Assembly (NCBI GenBank): GCA_019321725.1
Contig: CM033109.1
Span: forward strand, 13,733,993-13,797,992
Reading direction: 5' to 3'
Length of the DNA stretch: 64,000 bases
DNA from: Paulownia fortunei
Lineage: Eukaryota; Streptophyta; Magnoliopsida; Lamiales; Paulowniaceae
The translations under genes and the position numbers were made by a program. Below are positions 25,459 through 35,754 of this stretch, piece by piece (position 1 is the stretch's first letter; every line of letters begins with the position of its first letter). The notes under the pieces are model-generated. The model saw nothing but the letters and a program-made list of their open reading frames with translations, was not told the origin of the DNA and searched no databases.

Positions 25459-25558
25459 TGTTGGGTTCGCTACAATCACAGGGGCATACGCAACAGAAAA
25501 TTAAAATTTTATCAAATAAATTTATCCCCTACATTCGAAAGCGATTCTAACGACCACT
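25459..25558 (-). repeat. 3' LTR fragment of the minus-strand copia element
   Basis: Starts TGTTGGGTTCGCT and follows the right LTR (from 28279, TTGGGTTCGCTATTATTGCA) through GGGGCATACGCAAC, AAAATTAAAATTTTAT and GATTCTAACGACC. It then breaks off into internal coding sequence near 25558. It is the terminal part next to the CA end of the LTR. Confidence 0.75.
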
Positions 25559-25868
25559 CATGAGACAATTTCCATTCTCAATGGTAAATCTAAAACCTTC
25601 TCTATCCAAAACTAGAATTGAGATAATGTTCTTAATAATATCTGAAATGAAAAGACAATTATTTAAAACTATTACAGAACTATTCACAAAAGCTAGATTA
25701 ACGGTGCCTATAGCTAATGCAGCAACTCTTGCTCCATTCCCCATCCTAAGGATGGTCTCTCCTCCATCCAGCTTTCTACTTCTTGTCAACATCTACAAAT
25801 CATTGTAAATATGTGAGCCACAACCAGTATCTAATACCCAAGAAGTATTGTTAACAGACAATTTAACT
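25547..25868 (-). pseudogene. Copia protease-to-pre-integrase fragment
   Basis: Minus-strand reading gives SRKLDGGETILRMGNGARV, then VNLAFVNSSVIVLNNC, then LFISDIIKNIISILVLDREG, the usual region just before the copia integrase zinc finger. The corresponding protease active site lies near 25825-25845, and the frame is broken between there and gag. It is contiguous with the LTR fragment on the left, so everything from integrase to RNase H is deleted. Confidence 0.75.
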
Positions 25869-26693
25869 TCAATAAAATATATACCTGAACTCTTTAGGCT
25901 TGCAAGATACTTCTTGCAATTCCTCTTTCAGTACCCTGCTATAGTAATGGCACTTGTCATTGACTTGATAAGAAACCTTATTGACACCACCCTTAGCCTT
26001 CAGCTTGTTGGGCTTAGAGGAACCATTTCCTTTCATCTTTCCTTTCTTGGGCTTTTTAGTCTTTGATCCGAAAGAGAGTCCAACAAGCAGAACTGGCTTG
26101 TCCTTTTTCACAGTGGACTCAGCCGTCTTTAACATGTTCACAAGCTTAGCGAGACTAGTCTCCATGTTGTGTATGTTAAAGTTGACAACAAAAGTGTCAA
26201 ATGAGGGACGCAGAGACTGCAGTAGAAGGTCCGTACAGAGTTCATTCTCCATAACGACTCCATGGGACGCCAGCCTTTCAATAAGGGCTATCATCTTCAA
26301 TCCATGGTCATGGACTAAAGAGCCCTCAGTCATACGACATCTGAAAAGCTCTTTTGAGATTTGATATCTCGTCTGCCGATTTCATTCACCATATAACTTT
26401 TGTAGGTGAAGGAGGATCCCATAAGCACTATCTTGATCCTCATTCTACCTCTGTAGTTCATTTGACATCCATGCTAGCATGTAGCATCGAGCCTACAGAT
26501 TGTCATCAATATGACATAGGTAATCAGCATAAGCCTCTAAAACAATATCCTTTGGTGGAACCGAAGAAGGCGCGAGGGCATATACCTTCTTCTCAAATTG
26601 AAGAACTATCTTAAGGTTTCTTAGTCAATCGACAAAATTAGATCCAATTAATTTATTTGGTTCAAAGTTTGTCGCAAGTGAATTCTTTTTTAT
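25869..26693 (-). pseudogene. Copia gag remnant
   Basis: The frame 26333-25869 (MTEGSLVHDHGLKMIALIER onward, TFVVNFNIHNMETSLAKLVN, then a Lys-rich tract) is near-identical to residues 123-280 of the gag at 52034-53113. The zinc knuckle is damaged (CHYYSRVL where the other copy has CHYCGKPGHW). Upstream, codon 1 at 26691-26693 reads ATA instead of ATG, and the N-terminal third has a stop (NFVD followed by TGA). Non-functional. Confidence 0.85.
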
Positions 26694-28264
26694 TTTAGTA
26701 GAAAAATCTACAAAACATGCACGAAGCAGAAATGAGTAAACTATAGGAAAAACATATTCATTTAATATAAGGTCTTTAATACTAAATGTCTTCCACTATT
26801 TTTTTCGAATTCCATCACCCCTAATGAAATTTTGGGAAATCGAATTTCCTAGTGGTGAGGTCCAACGAAAATATTTCACACCCCAATTTTATGAGCCCAT
26901 GAAATACTTCTATCGAAAGTCAACTCCTTGACGATTGTATCTATATAACCCTTAAGTTTGTTTTACCTCACCTCTTTCCATATACCCTAATTTTATGAGC
27001 CCATATAGTACTAAATATCAAAACAATACCCATCAAACTTTCGTGTAGATAGAGCATCAAGATGTCCTACGACTCATGGCCAACATAATGACGATTCCAT
27101 CCCACAAGCATCTCAATGCTTGATAGAGATCACAACTTTCCAACACAAAACCACCCCACGACTTATAGCCAATGATCAAGTGCGGTAGTGGTCATCATGT
27201 CTCTACCTTTGATGGTAGGCATGGAACGATAGGTCCTACCTAACTTGTCCATTTTTGTTTGAAATCAAATTTTTTAAAAAAAAAAATTACTTAATTTTTG
27301 TAATTTAGTGGGGTTTAATTTTATTCAATACCTCATCATAATTTAAATTAGGTTGGTTATTTAATGCATGACATCATAATATCATTGTGCAAATATAGAA
27401 GCATTAAATAAAATCATAAGCATGCATCTAATACATACTTAAATAAAAGGATGATCATAAACCAATCCTATGCAGCCCATTTAACCTAAAAATGGACCTA
27501 AGGTCAGTCTAAGAGTAATAAAATGGAATAGAATCTATTCTATTACATAATTGTATCACATACAAACATGGACCTTCAATGGAACCTCCTTCTTGATTCT
27601 TCTTCATCTTCCAAAGAAAAAGAAAAATCTCACCACCTATTCTACTCTCTTTACAAAAAAATAAATAACTTACATAGATGGATAAGAGGCTCGCATGCCT
27701 CATTTTAAAACTCAAAAATATTATATAAAAATCAATCACATTGGACCAATGGTTCGTGATCATCCCATACATACTTATAATTTACATCACATACAATTAT
27801 TAAAACATGTAAATTTTACCAAGTTGTTTAATGCAATTTTTTACTTGGGATAATTTTTAATTATTTGAAAAATAATTTTTCAAAAATTATTAAAATTAAC
27901 ATTTAATTTTAAAATTCCAGAAAATAAAAAATGGACCCGAGAAAAAAAACACGACAATCAGTACGAAGGCTGCCCATCGCGTGCGCGTGCACAGTGCACC
28001 CAGTGGGCAGGCCTCCTAGCCTGTGTGCGCAAGCACAGTGCGCTGCTGCGCGCAGGCTTCCAGCTGACATGTGCGCAGCCCGTTTCTTTGCGTCCCATTT
28101 CTGATTTTAATATTTAAATAATTTAAATAAGCAATTAAACTAATTCCTAATCATCAATTGCTGAAATTATGCAAAATCAAATTTTACATACTAAACATGA
28201 ATTTAAACAATTTATAAAACATGCATCCATAAATTCAAAATTCACTGAATAAATGCAACTATGA
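26694..28264 (-). mobile_element. Copia 5' leader (untranslated region)
   Basis: About 1.57 kb between primer-binding site and gag with no good frame. It aligns in reverse complement with 50658-52033 (shared phrases TTTCATGGGCTCATAAAATT, ATGACGACCGCTACCGCA-like and TTGGACCAATGTGATTGGTT). A GC-rich, CpG-bearing island at about 27955-28090 stands out in otherwise AT-rich DNA and corresponds to the GC island at 50657-50770 of the other copy. Confidence 0.7.
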
Positions 28265-28275
28265 CTCTGATACCA
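28265..28275 (-). promoter_or_regulatory. Primer-binding site, initiator tRNA-Met type
   Basis: The minus strand reads TGGTATCAGAG, directly downstream of the LTR end (GCGAACCCAATA, one base, then the site). It matches the 3' end of plant initiator methionine tRNA, the usual copia primer. It fixes the element's orientation and the LTR boundary near 28277-28279. Confidence 0.85.
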
Positions 28276-28278
28276 CTA

Positions 28279-29800
28279 TTGGGTTCGCTATTATTGCAAG
28301 GGCATGCGCAACGAAAAATTAAAATTTTATTAAACATAAATTTTATCAAATAAATTTATTCCCTTGATTCGAAAGTGATTCTAACGACCGCGCTTATTCA
28401 AGCGAATATATATAAAATAAATATAATAATTTGGATTGTACCTTTCGTGCACTCCGATTGTTGTAGGGAATGAAGCAATCAATTGCTTATCAGAACTCAC
28501 AAGGATCCAAATGTCTCCCCTCTATCAGGTCCAAAATATGAAAAATAACACAATTAAGAGGATTCGCTTGTATCTTTTTAATCGTTTATTAATCTGGATC
28601 TAGAGAAAAAAATTCTTTTTGATCCAATTGATGGATCAAGAACAAACTTTCCAAAACAATAAAGATTGATTATTTAAGTTCTTGAAACTTCTATGTAAAG
28701 AGAATATTAAGAAACTAGTTTTCTTTTAAAGAACAAGAAAATTAAGATTTCAAGAAAACACCTTTTCTTTTCTTTTCTTTTCTTAGAGATAAAAATAGAA
28801 GACTTAACAAAATAATATGTCTGCTAATTCTTATGGTAATTTTTTGGCCCTCCTTATAAATAGGGGTTGAAAATTTGTTCCTACTCCAACTCTTGGAAAG
28901 TTTGTCAATTTTGAACTACTTCAAAGTTTGATTTTAGAAGGATTCTAAATCTTTCAATAACTCTCCTCTTTTTCTCTCACCAACGTATGTGGACTTGTTT
29001 GAGACTACATTAGTCATCAAAATTGTCTACATACATTCTTGATATTAATTTGAACTCTTTAAATAATATTAAGATGGATATACATCAAATATATACCAAA
29101 AATATATTTATATATAAAATAAATCCTAGCGGCAGATTTTTATAGGATAAAAATTGGTCATTTTATTTATTTGTTTATAAATATATTAATTAAATAAATT
29201 ATATTTATTTAATTTATTCTCTTCATATTATAGTGAGCTTCTAAAATGATCCACATTAATTTTTGGATTTGAACTTAAAAGTGCACAAATCAATCCAATT
29301 GAATTAATTATAATTTACTCCAAATGGGCTTCCTAATCAAATTAGGTCCAATTACTTAATTGAATAATTCAATTTAACCATTAAATTAAATAGAACTCTT
29401 AATTAATTAATTAATTAATTAATATTAATTAATTAATTTCCAACCATTGGATAAATCTCAAAATTAAAAATGTTACTTTTCATAAAGATGAATGACCCTA
29501 TTAGGATCACTACTAAGCTAGTAGTGGGCTTGCAACATGTGCAACTTATGGATAACAATTATTTCAATTAATTAATCCACTTGGAATTAACTCCTTAATT
29601 CTAAAAACCTCACTATCCATGAAAACACCTAGCAAGTAATCATGGCAAACTAGTTTTAGGTGAAATAACGAGTAAACCTATTTTAGTTTTGAGTACCATA
29701 CATTGTACGGTCATTTCGACAGCTAATCTTCCGATTAAATATAGGACATGGATTAATGAACCTGCAGAAAATCAGAAATTACAATATTAAGACATGCATG
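28279..29800 (-). repeat. 5' LTR region of the minus-strand copia element (outer end not resolved)
   Basis: The inner end is set by the primer-binding site and by 100 bp of matching LTR at 25459-25558. The stretch is AT-rich and contains a TTTTC run at 28762-28783 and an (ATTA)n run at 29399-29440. The outer end should be TG on the minus strand, but I could not choose between several CA candidates at 29.7-29.82 kb. It does not contain the TGTTAGAGTAGGATGCC start seen in the plus-strand relative, so it may be truncated on that side. Confidence 0.55.
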
Positions 29801-30368
29801 AGAAATGTCATTACAAGAAAAACCACAACATTTTACAAGAAGTTAGCAAATTTGAAAATATAAAGATAACAAACAAACATGGCAGTGACCCCTGATTTAT
29901 ATTCAAAATAGTTGCCATTTCTAAATGTCAGCATCCACTAAAGAGTTCTATTTGCTGACTGACATGTAACAACATCGACCAAAAAAATATCCTCATGTCG
30001 ATGAAATAGTCAAACAAAGGCAGCTACATCACAGTGTAGAAATTATTTGATCAACTAGCATTTACCAAAATCTCAACTTCCTGTAGAAACTTCTAAGAGT
30101 GATATACAAAACTTAAAAAGCTCATATATAAACAAACACATTCTCTGGACAAGGGATGCTTTTAAAAGTAGAAAAGACAAATAACTAAAACTCAAGATTC
30201 TAAATAGAAACATACAAGGTTTCAACATGATTAGAACCATTACTTAATTCAACAAAAGGAATATTTTGAAGGCGTCCATATGTTTAGAAGTATGTCAATA
30301 GAGAACTGCAACGACCTGTTAAGTGACTAAATGGAAGGCCTCTCGCATATTCATGACCAAGTGATAAT
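29801..30368. other. Noncoding DNA, probably gene-flanking or intronic
   Basis: No supported frame or element end. By position it is the 3' flank or a late intron of the decayed minus-strand gene region that follows. Confidence 0.3.
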
Positions 30369-30625
30369 TTAGTCCAGTATTGATGCTTTAACGAATTGCC
30401 TAACACATCCAATGATGAAACCATTGACCAACAGATAAGAATGATGACAAGCTGCATCATCTAATTCATTATCAACTAATAACATTGTAAAGGGATCATT
30501 CTCTTGAAAAAAGGCAATGTGAGTGCTAGAAGAAATTTATTGAAAGAAGGCAATGTGAGTGCTTCCATTAGGTAGGTTCAGTGGATTATTTCCAAATGAC
30601 GACTCAATTGCTACGGTATCAATAT
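30369..30625 (-). pseudogene. Unidentified coding-like stretch with an in-frame duplication
   Basis: One minus-strand frame reads DTVAIESSFGNNPLNLPNGS, then THIAFFQ, a TAA (30538-30540), then a repeat of STHIAFFQ, then ENDPFTMLLVDNELDDAACH, HSYLLVNGFIIG and a stop at 30369-30371. A 36-bp direct duplication (offset 30506 to 30542) causes the in-frame stop; without it the frame would run on. Composition and codon use are protein-like, unlike the surrounding DNA. I do not recognise the family. It could be an exon of the same decayed gene as the MON2-like exons, or something unrelated. Confidence 0.4.
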
Positions 30626-30948
30626 TATGGGTAGTTTAAACAATTAAACATCCTCTTTCTCATGCTTAAATTCACATTTTGAACATGAAAGAATACCCAA
30701 TTTTAGTAACTTAATAAGAAATTCAGAATACAGCTTAACTACATGTAAAACTCAAATAAATTGTTTTTGAGAAAACCAAATCATTTATGCACCTTTCCTC
30801 CACCAGCAAAATAATGATTCTTAGAAGTCAAAAAGGAAAAAAAAATCCAACTAATGGAGATACAGGGGCAAAATTACTACTTGCAATTAGGTAAGGTTAC
30901 ATAACTACAACTAGAAACAAGCAATCAGGAAATTCCATATATTCTAAC

Positions 30949-31062
30949 CTTAGCACTGTTCCATTAACAAAAAGCTCAGCCATTTTTGCATTACTGGCTG
31001 TAGATGCAACAAACTCTATTGAATAATCTCTTAGATCATCAAGTATATCAACAGAAGGAGCT
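30949..31062 (-). pseudogene. Possible exon, unidentified
   Basis: Minus-strand frame PSVDILDDLRDYSIEFVAST continuing ASNAKMAELFVNGTVLR. It is preceded by a possible acceptor (GGATAATGGCAG) and followed at 30948 by GT of a possible donor (CTAAG then GTTAGA). It reads like a real exon and lies downstream, on the same strand, of the MON2-like exons at 34.6-35.3 kb. Assignment to that gene is a guess. Confidence 0.35.
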
Positions 31063-32560
31063 GCCATTATCCAGATAATCGAAAGTAAGATTACATAATG
31101 AGTACTTCTTTGGACAAATAAGAAGTTAACACTGAACAAGTTAAATGATTTCATATCTTACAAAGCTCGGTATACTTTGTACAAGTCCCCTCTACCAAGT
31201 TGACTTTTCCTCCTCATTTGGAAACTCAATTGTCAGAGTACTAAAAGACTTCCAGTGCCTTGTCTGTAAAGGAAAAGAAGAAGAAAAAAAGGATATTTGC
31301 ACAAGAAGTTACAGCATTATAAAAGGCATATATAATGGTCACATAGATAAAGATGTAAAATAGAAATTTCCATACACATGTTCCTGGGCTCGTCTACACC
31401 ACATTGACCTAGAGTTTAGGCTTAATGACCCAAATTTTGAATCAACTAGTAGATCAACAAGGGCTTTCGATTTCACCATAACTAGTATGAATTGAATCTT
31501 CTAAATCATTAATCTAGATTTATTTAGTCGAGAATCCCTAAATTTTCTACTAACCCTGTTTGTTCAAAGAGCCCACCATTTCCTTGCAGTAATTTCTGAA
31601 TATTACTGCTCTTAGACCTATAAACCAAGACTCAGCCTGCACTTTGTTCTAACATATCTGCATCAAGAAAAATGAAATAAAATTCAACTTCTGGATGGAT
31701 ATTCATATACACAAAGATAAAGCATTTTTAGGTTGCCAGTTCAAGAGAGCATTTGCCATTCGCATAGACAAGCAAGAGGCACTGCCTTTCCTTCTCAAGC
31801 TATAGTTGTTTCTTTAATTCAACATTTGAAATAAAAAATCAAGACCAAAATCTTACCACGAAGACAAAAATCAAAATGTAGAATTCTTTCTCATGACATA
31901 CATCGCTTTGGCCAGGGATGATATCTGTAACTGTCCTTAATCTGAGTTGTTTTTCCTCCTATAAAAAGTTTCTAATCCTGAAAGTAAAAAAAGGCTTTAG
32001 GCACTGTGGTCTTTGAGTCGGTGAAGTAAAGAACCAAAAAATAAAAGAGAGCAGTTGGTACAACGAGTCCCACATGTATTTCAGTGGCACATTACGCAAA
32101 AGGAACAAAGTTTTAATTTGGCATCCTATGTTCATATATTAGTAAGCAAGACCCACAATTCACCAGAGTGTGTACGACAAGCAAGCAGCCTATCCAATAT
32201 GCTTCCGTATCCATCACAATCTGAAGGCAAGTCTAGAATTTTTAATCTGAAACAAGAAATATATGGGGCATGAATAACATTATGCTTTCTCGTTCTCTCA
32301 GTTACTTGCATGAATAATGTCTTGACGGAAATCTCCTCTACAGAATCAAACAATTGTTTAAAAGAAAATCATTTACTTTTCCTCAAGTCAACAGAAACCC
32401 TCGTGTTGTTTTCTCATGATAACTCACTTATTGATACATAGTGCAACACAAGTTCTAGATATCCATCAAGAGAAATAACAATACCAAATAACTTTTTTTG
32501 AATCATATGCAATCACTACTTTATGGTTTACTATTTAGAAACACCTTGAATTTTGTTATT
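31063..32560. other. Probable intronic or decayed gene DNA
   Basis: Mostly stop-rich. Weak coding-like pieces on the minus strand occur at about 32132-32250 (LKILDLPSDCDGYGSILDRL, after a TGTTTCAG acceptor-like site), about 32310-32350 (FDSVEEISVKTLFMQ before a GTAACT donor-like site) and about 31870-31950 (LRTVTDIIPGQSDVCHEKEF). None is recognised, and each could be chance. Confidence 0.25.
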
Positions 32561-32787
32561 CTCCCTCTGTCCCAAATTTATTGGGACATTACAAAATGAG
32601 AGTTCATTTCCTAAATGAATCATTTTCCAAAACTAGCCTCTAACTTTAAGTAATATGAGACACCAAAAACATTGAGCCACTACTTTTGAGGGAATTAGGA
32701 TAACGATACACAGTCTTTTCACTTTTTCACTCTTATTTAAAACTTCATGGCCAATAAAAAAAAAGCCATTTTTTGGGCTGGAGGGAG
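32561..32787. mobile_element. Stowaway-like MITE (Tc1/mariner type), 227 bp
   Basis: The left end CTCCCTCTGTCCCAAATTT and the right end TTTTGGGCTGGAGGGAG are inverted repeats of the classic plant Stowaway form CTCCCTCCGTCCCAAA. A TA follows the right end (32788-32789), and TA sits two bases outside the left end (TATT). The interior is AT-rich and non-coding. Size and ends fit a non-autonomous mariner derivative. Confidence 0.85.
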
Positions 32788-33427
32788 TATAATTGTTAGA
32801 GCACCAACATCTGTTCTTACCATAGTTATAACCTGAAAGGGAAAAATTTTGGTTTTCCCCAGCTATACTTCCAAAGATGAGCATCCTTCTTTAATGGAAC
32901 AATTGCCAGTGGAGGCACAAAATAACATAAAAAGCATTGTCACTAAAAATAACTAGCGAGAGTTGCTATCATAGATCCATGGAAAGTGATTAAGGAAAGT
33001 TTCAACAACTTTGACAGTAAGGAATCATCATTTGAAGACCGCATTGAACTTAGAATCCCATGAACATATTTTATGTTATCATGGAGACTTTGTTAAAATA
33101 AATAAAAACACATGAAAGGCAGCATACAAATGAAAAATAGACTTTAAAGGAATTGTTGTTGAGACTTGGCAGATAGAAATATTGGCAACAAGATTGCCTT
33201 GAAAACCATCAAATGAATCCCCAATAACAGGAAAAACAAGGTTTTAGGTCCGGAAAATTAACTGGAAATTGTCTGAAATATAAGAAGGTAGAAATTCAAA
33301 TAAAGTCTCCAAGGTCTCGTTAAAGTTTCAATACATAAGAATGATGAAATGGGCACATTACATATACAAAGACATATCTATCATCAGTCCAAAATAAAAA
33401 TAAAAATTCACAGTGCACTAATTTTAA

Positions 33428-33569
33428 GGCTATGTTTGGACCTTCGATTTTAGTAAGAAACAAGACAAAGCAAAATTCTAAACTATAAAGGACAAAATCA
33501 CACCATTTGAAGCAACAAAATTTTTTCCTTAGCATTTTCCACACTAAAGTCCAAGATTCAAACATAGCA
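33428..33569. mobile_element. Candidate PIF/Harbinger (Tourist-like) MITE, 142 bp
   Basis: GGCTATGTTTGGACCTT at the left faces AAGATTCAAACATAGCA at the right, an imperfect inverted repeat of about 13-16 bp. It is flanked by TAA at 33425-33427 and 33570-33572, the 3-bp duplication typical of PIF/Harbinger. The interior is non-coding. A hAT-type origin is less likely because no 8-bp duplication is seen. Confidence 0.55.
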
Positions 33570-33572
33570 TAA

Positions 33573-34608
33573 GACTCTTAGAGTGAAATGATTACGCACA
33601 TAGATTATTACGATGTTTATCAACTTGATTCTGGCCATAGAAAAGATCAAAAGATCATCTGATAATTTAGTGAATTCAAAATCCAAATTCCAAATTCACA
33701 TGACAAATAAATGCAGAACAAAATCTCAATATAATCTATGCACTTGTTATATTTATTTCCAAAACTCTAATTTCACGGTCCTTCAATAGAATTGGAAAAT
33801 ATACCATCAAACTTGACCATCTATTCTGAACCTATATCAGTTCTTTCCCAGTTTTCCCTATCGTCCCATGAAATTCAGTTCCATAAATAATATGCAGTAA
33901 CAATGATGATAATACTTATAATATGATGATGATCATGTGCCAATAAACCATTACATAACACTAGACGAATGCCGTAGTTCATAATACTACTTGCCCACAG
34001 ACACTGTAATAACCAAATATAACATGAGAGCAAAGAGTACCGCAATTTCATATACCAAAAGAACCACAAAAGAAGAATAATTTATTTTTTTAACATTACA
34101 CAAACTAAATAGGTTGAGAAGAAAAAAAGAAAGAAAAAAAAAAATCTATTCAACTGCTTTGGTCAGAAGCAAAGGGGACTAGTGGCAAAGATTCTTCACA
34201 TATTTTCTTGCTAATTTAAGCAATCGACAATGTGCAGCATGTGAAAAATACAAAAGCTTAAGAATGCCACAAAAGCTTTTTTCTTCTGTTTTCCACTTTG
34301 CATGGGACAAAAAAGAGTATCCCACACTACGTCTGGCTTGTGTAGTAAGTAATTCAAACTACCTACCAAAGAAAAAAGGATGCTAGTTCAAACAGTGAAG
34401 AAAAAGACACAGTATGAGAGAGAGATGATATTGAATCATTAATCAAATATTGATTTGATTATCTTTTTCTTTGTTCAATATTTGGTGGTCTACTAATTCT
34501 ACTCATCCATGATGACTGCCGTACACAAGACGGGACACAGACTCTTATGTTATTTCCAAAAAAGAATATTTTCAAATAGCACAAACAACAACAAAATTAG
34601 GTCATTAC
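33573..34608. other. Intron-like DNA between MON2-like exons and downstream region
   Basis: Stop-rich DNA with homopolymer runs. The next expected MON2 exons are not recognisable here. GTAATG at 34608-34603 (minus) is a good donor for the exon above it. Confidence 0.35.
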
Positions 34609-35308
34609 CTTTCCAGAATGAGAAACTACAGTGGACTGTAAGCAATTTATTGCTGCAAGAGCAACTTCTTCACTACCATTTAGGAAGCTATTCTTGACAA
34701 AGACAAGCAAAGACTCCCATCCTGAAATGCAGAAGAAACTTTTGACATTTGTGAATTCTAAACAATGTAAGTCAAAAAAAAAAGGTGAGAAAAAATAATT
34801 ATAAAGCACCAAACTGTAAGTTTCTTAAACTTCTAAGAAATGGAAAAAGGATCGTCGGGCAATTCCACATAGCACCAACGTAAAGCTGTGTCTCATCCCA
34901 TTACTTTTGATCTGTATTTTGAATGCCAATTTATTCATCAAGACCCGTATGAAGTGATTTAAAAGGAAAATTAACATTCTCGGAATAAAGCAAGCAGGAA
35001 TCAGAAATCCACAATACCTATGATGTATAAGCATATACACGCTCCTTTTTCATTGCGAGTTCCAAGTCCTTTACCTTGCCATTCATCTTTCCACAAAGTT
35101 TCAGCCTAAAATCACGAAACTTTCTCAATCAAAAAGAGAAATAGCAAGATTCATGTAATTTCAAGAGACTTCGAGCTTACCAAGTGAGATGCATGATCTA
35201 ATCTATGAAAAAAATAATTCCAGAGACAATTTTCCCAGAAGGTTTTTGAAAGCCTCTGGCCATTACTTCCAAGAGTTTGGAAAAGCATCCTTAGTGTTGA
35301 GTTCCTAC
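34609..35308 (-). pseudogene. MON2-like trafficking protein pseudogene, four decayed exons
   Basis: MON2 is a large Golgi/endosome-associated, Sec7-related (BIG-like) protein. Four minus-strand exons with plausible splice sites match its central region in order. Exon 35308-35181 reads RNSTLRMLFQTLGSNGQRLS, then TFWENCLWNYFF and LDHASHL, ending at GTAAGC. Exon 35105-35018 reads WKDEWQGKGLGTRNEKG, then after a frameshift YMLIHH. Exon 34911 to about 34812 reads QK, TAA, WDET, a shift, LVLCGIAR, another shift, then FPFLRSLRNL. Exon 34721-34609, after a TTTCAG acceptor, reads GWESLLVFVKNSFLNGSEEV and ALAAINCLQSTV. The stop and at least three frameshifts make it a pseudogene, but retained introns show it is a genomic copy or fragment, not a retrocopy. 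A full-length family member is over 1,600 residues, so only a small part is recognised. Confidence 0.8.
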
Positions 35309-35424
35309 CTAAAGAGAGATTGTTGGTCGAAGCTGGAAGATATAACCATCTAGAAGTTATACGGGCAACTTTCCATGAGATGTAAGTCAAGAACAAAAGA
35401 AGATTGGAGCAAATAGCTCTTTAA

Positions 35425-35570
35425 CCACGCTAGCATACACTTTGATAAGGCCCTTCACAATGAAGTCAGTAGCCATCCATAATCGATAGGTGTCAGATCT
35501 ATATTCAACCAGTCTTCTGAGAACGGAGCACTGTATGCCCCAGCTACATCAATACATCTGCAAAACCAAA
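35425..35570 (-). pseudogene. Possible upstream exon of the MON2-like pseudogene
   Basis: The minus-strand frame CSVLRRLVEYRSDTYRLWMA followed by TDFIVKGLIKVYASVVKELF is protein-like. It lies just upstream of the first secure MON2-like exon on the same strand, and TTTTGCAG or GATGTAG could be its acceptor. I could not match it to MON2 with confidence. Confidence 0.4.
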
Positions 35571-35754
35571 TTGAATTAGGGCATGTGTAAAACTACTACG
35601 GAGGTGATATTTAGTGACCAACACTTCAAAAGCTTAAAGAGATCTTTATCTCCTCGTAGGATATGGAAAATGGATTCAAATTATAGCATAATAATTGTCT
35701 CAACTTTCATGAAGTGTTTTTGAAAAATGGTAGTAGTATAGATGTAAGAATGTT

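Larger units (their letters stand above)
25459..29800 (-). mobile_element. Degenerate Ty1/copia element, internally deleted, minus strand
   Basis: Order on the minus strand: long LTR-like region (right end uncertain, about 29.7-29.8 kb), tRNA-iMet primer-binding site, ~1.57-kb leader, gag, a protease/pre-integrase scrap, then about 100 bp of the 3' LTR ending at 25459. Most of pol (integrase, RT, RNase H) is deleted. Gag and leader match the copia element at 50658-56192 closely, so the two belong to one family. The left end abuts the gypsy RT remnant in mid-codon, which suggests insertion into it, but gypsy sequence does not resume on the right. I could not establish a target duplication. Confidence 0.8.

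Noticed and set aside
29399..29440. ATTA-rich tract as a functional site
   Set aside because: It is a simple-sequence run within LTR-derived DNA.
29700..29830. Possible ACAAG target duplication for the minus-strand copia element
   Set aside because: ACAAG occurs near both ends (25453 and about 29813) but does not leave TG...CA termini, so I could not accept it.
33320..33565. 81-codon minus-strand ORF
   Set aside because: It overlaps the candidate Tourist-like MITE and adjoining AT-rich DNA, with no recognisable protein.
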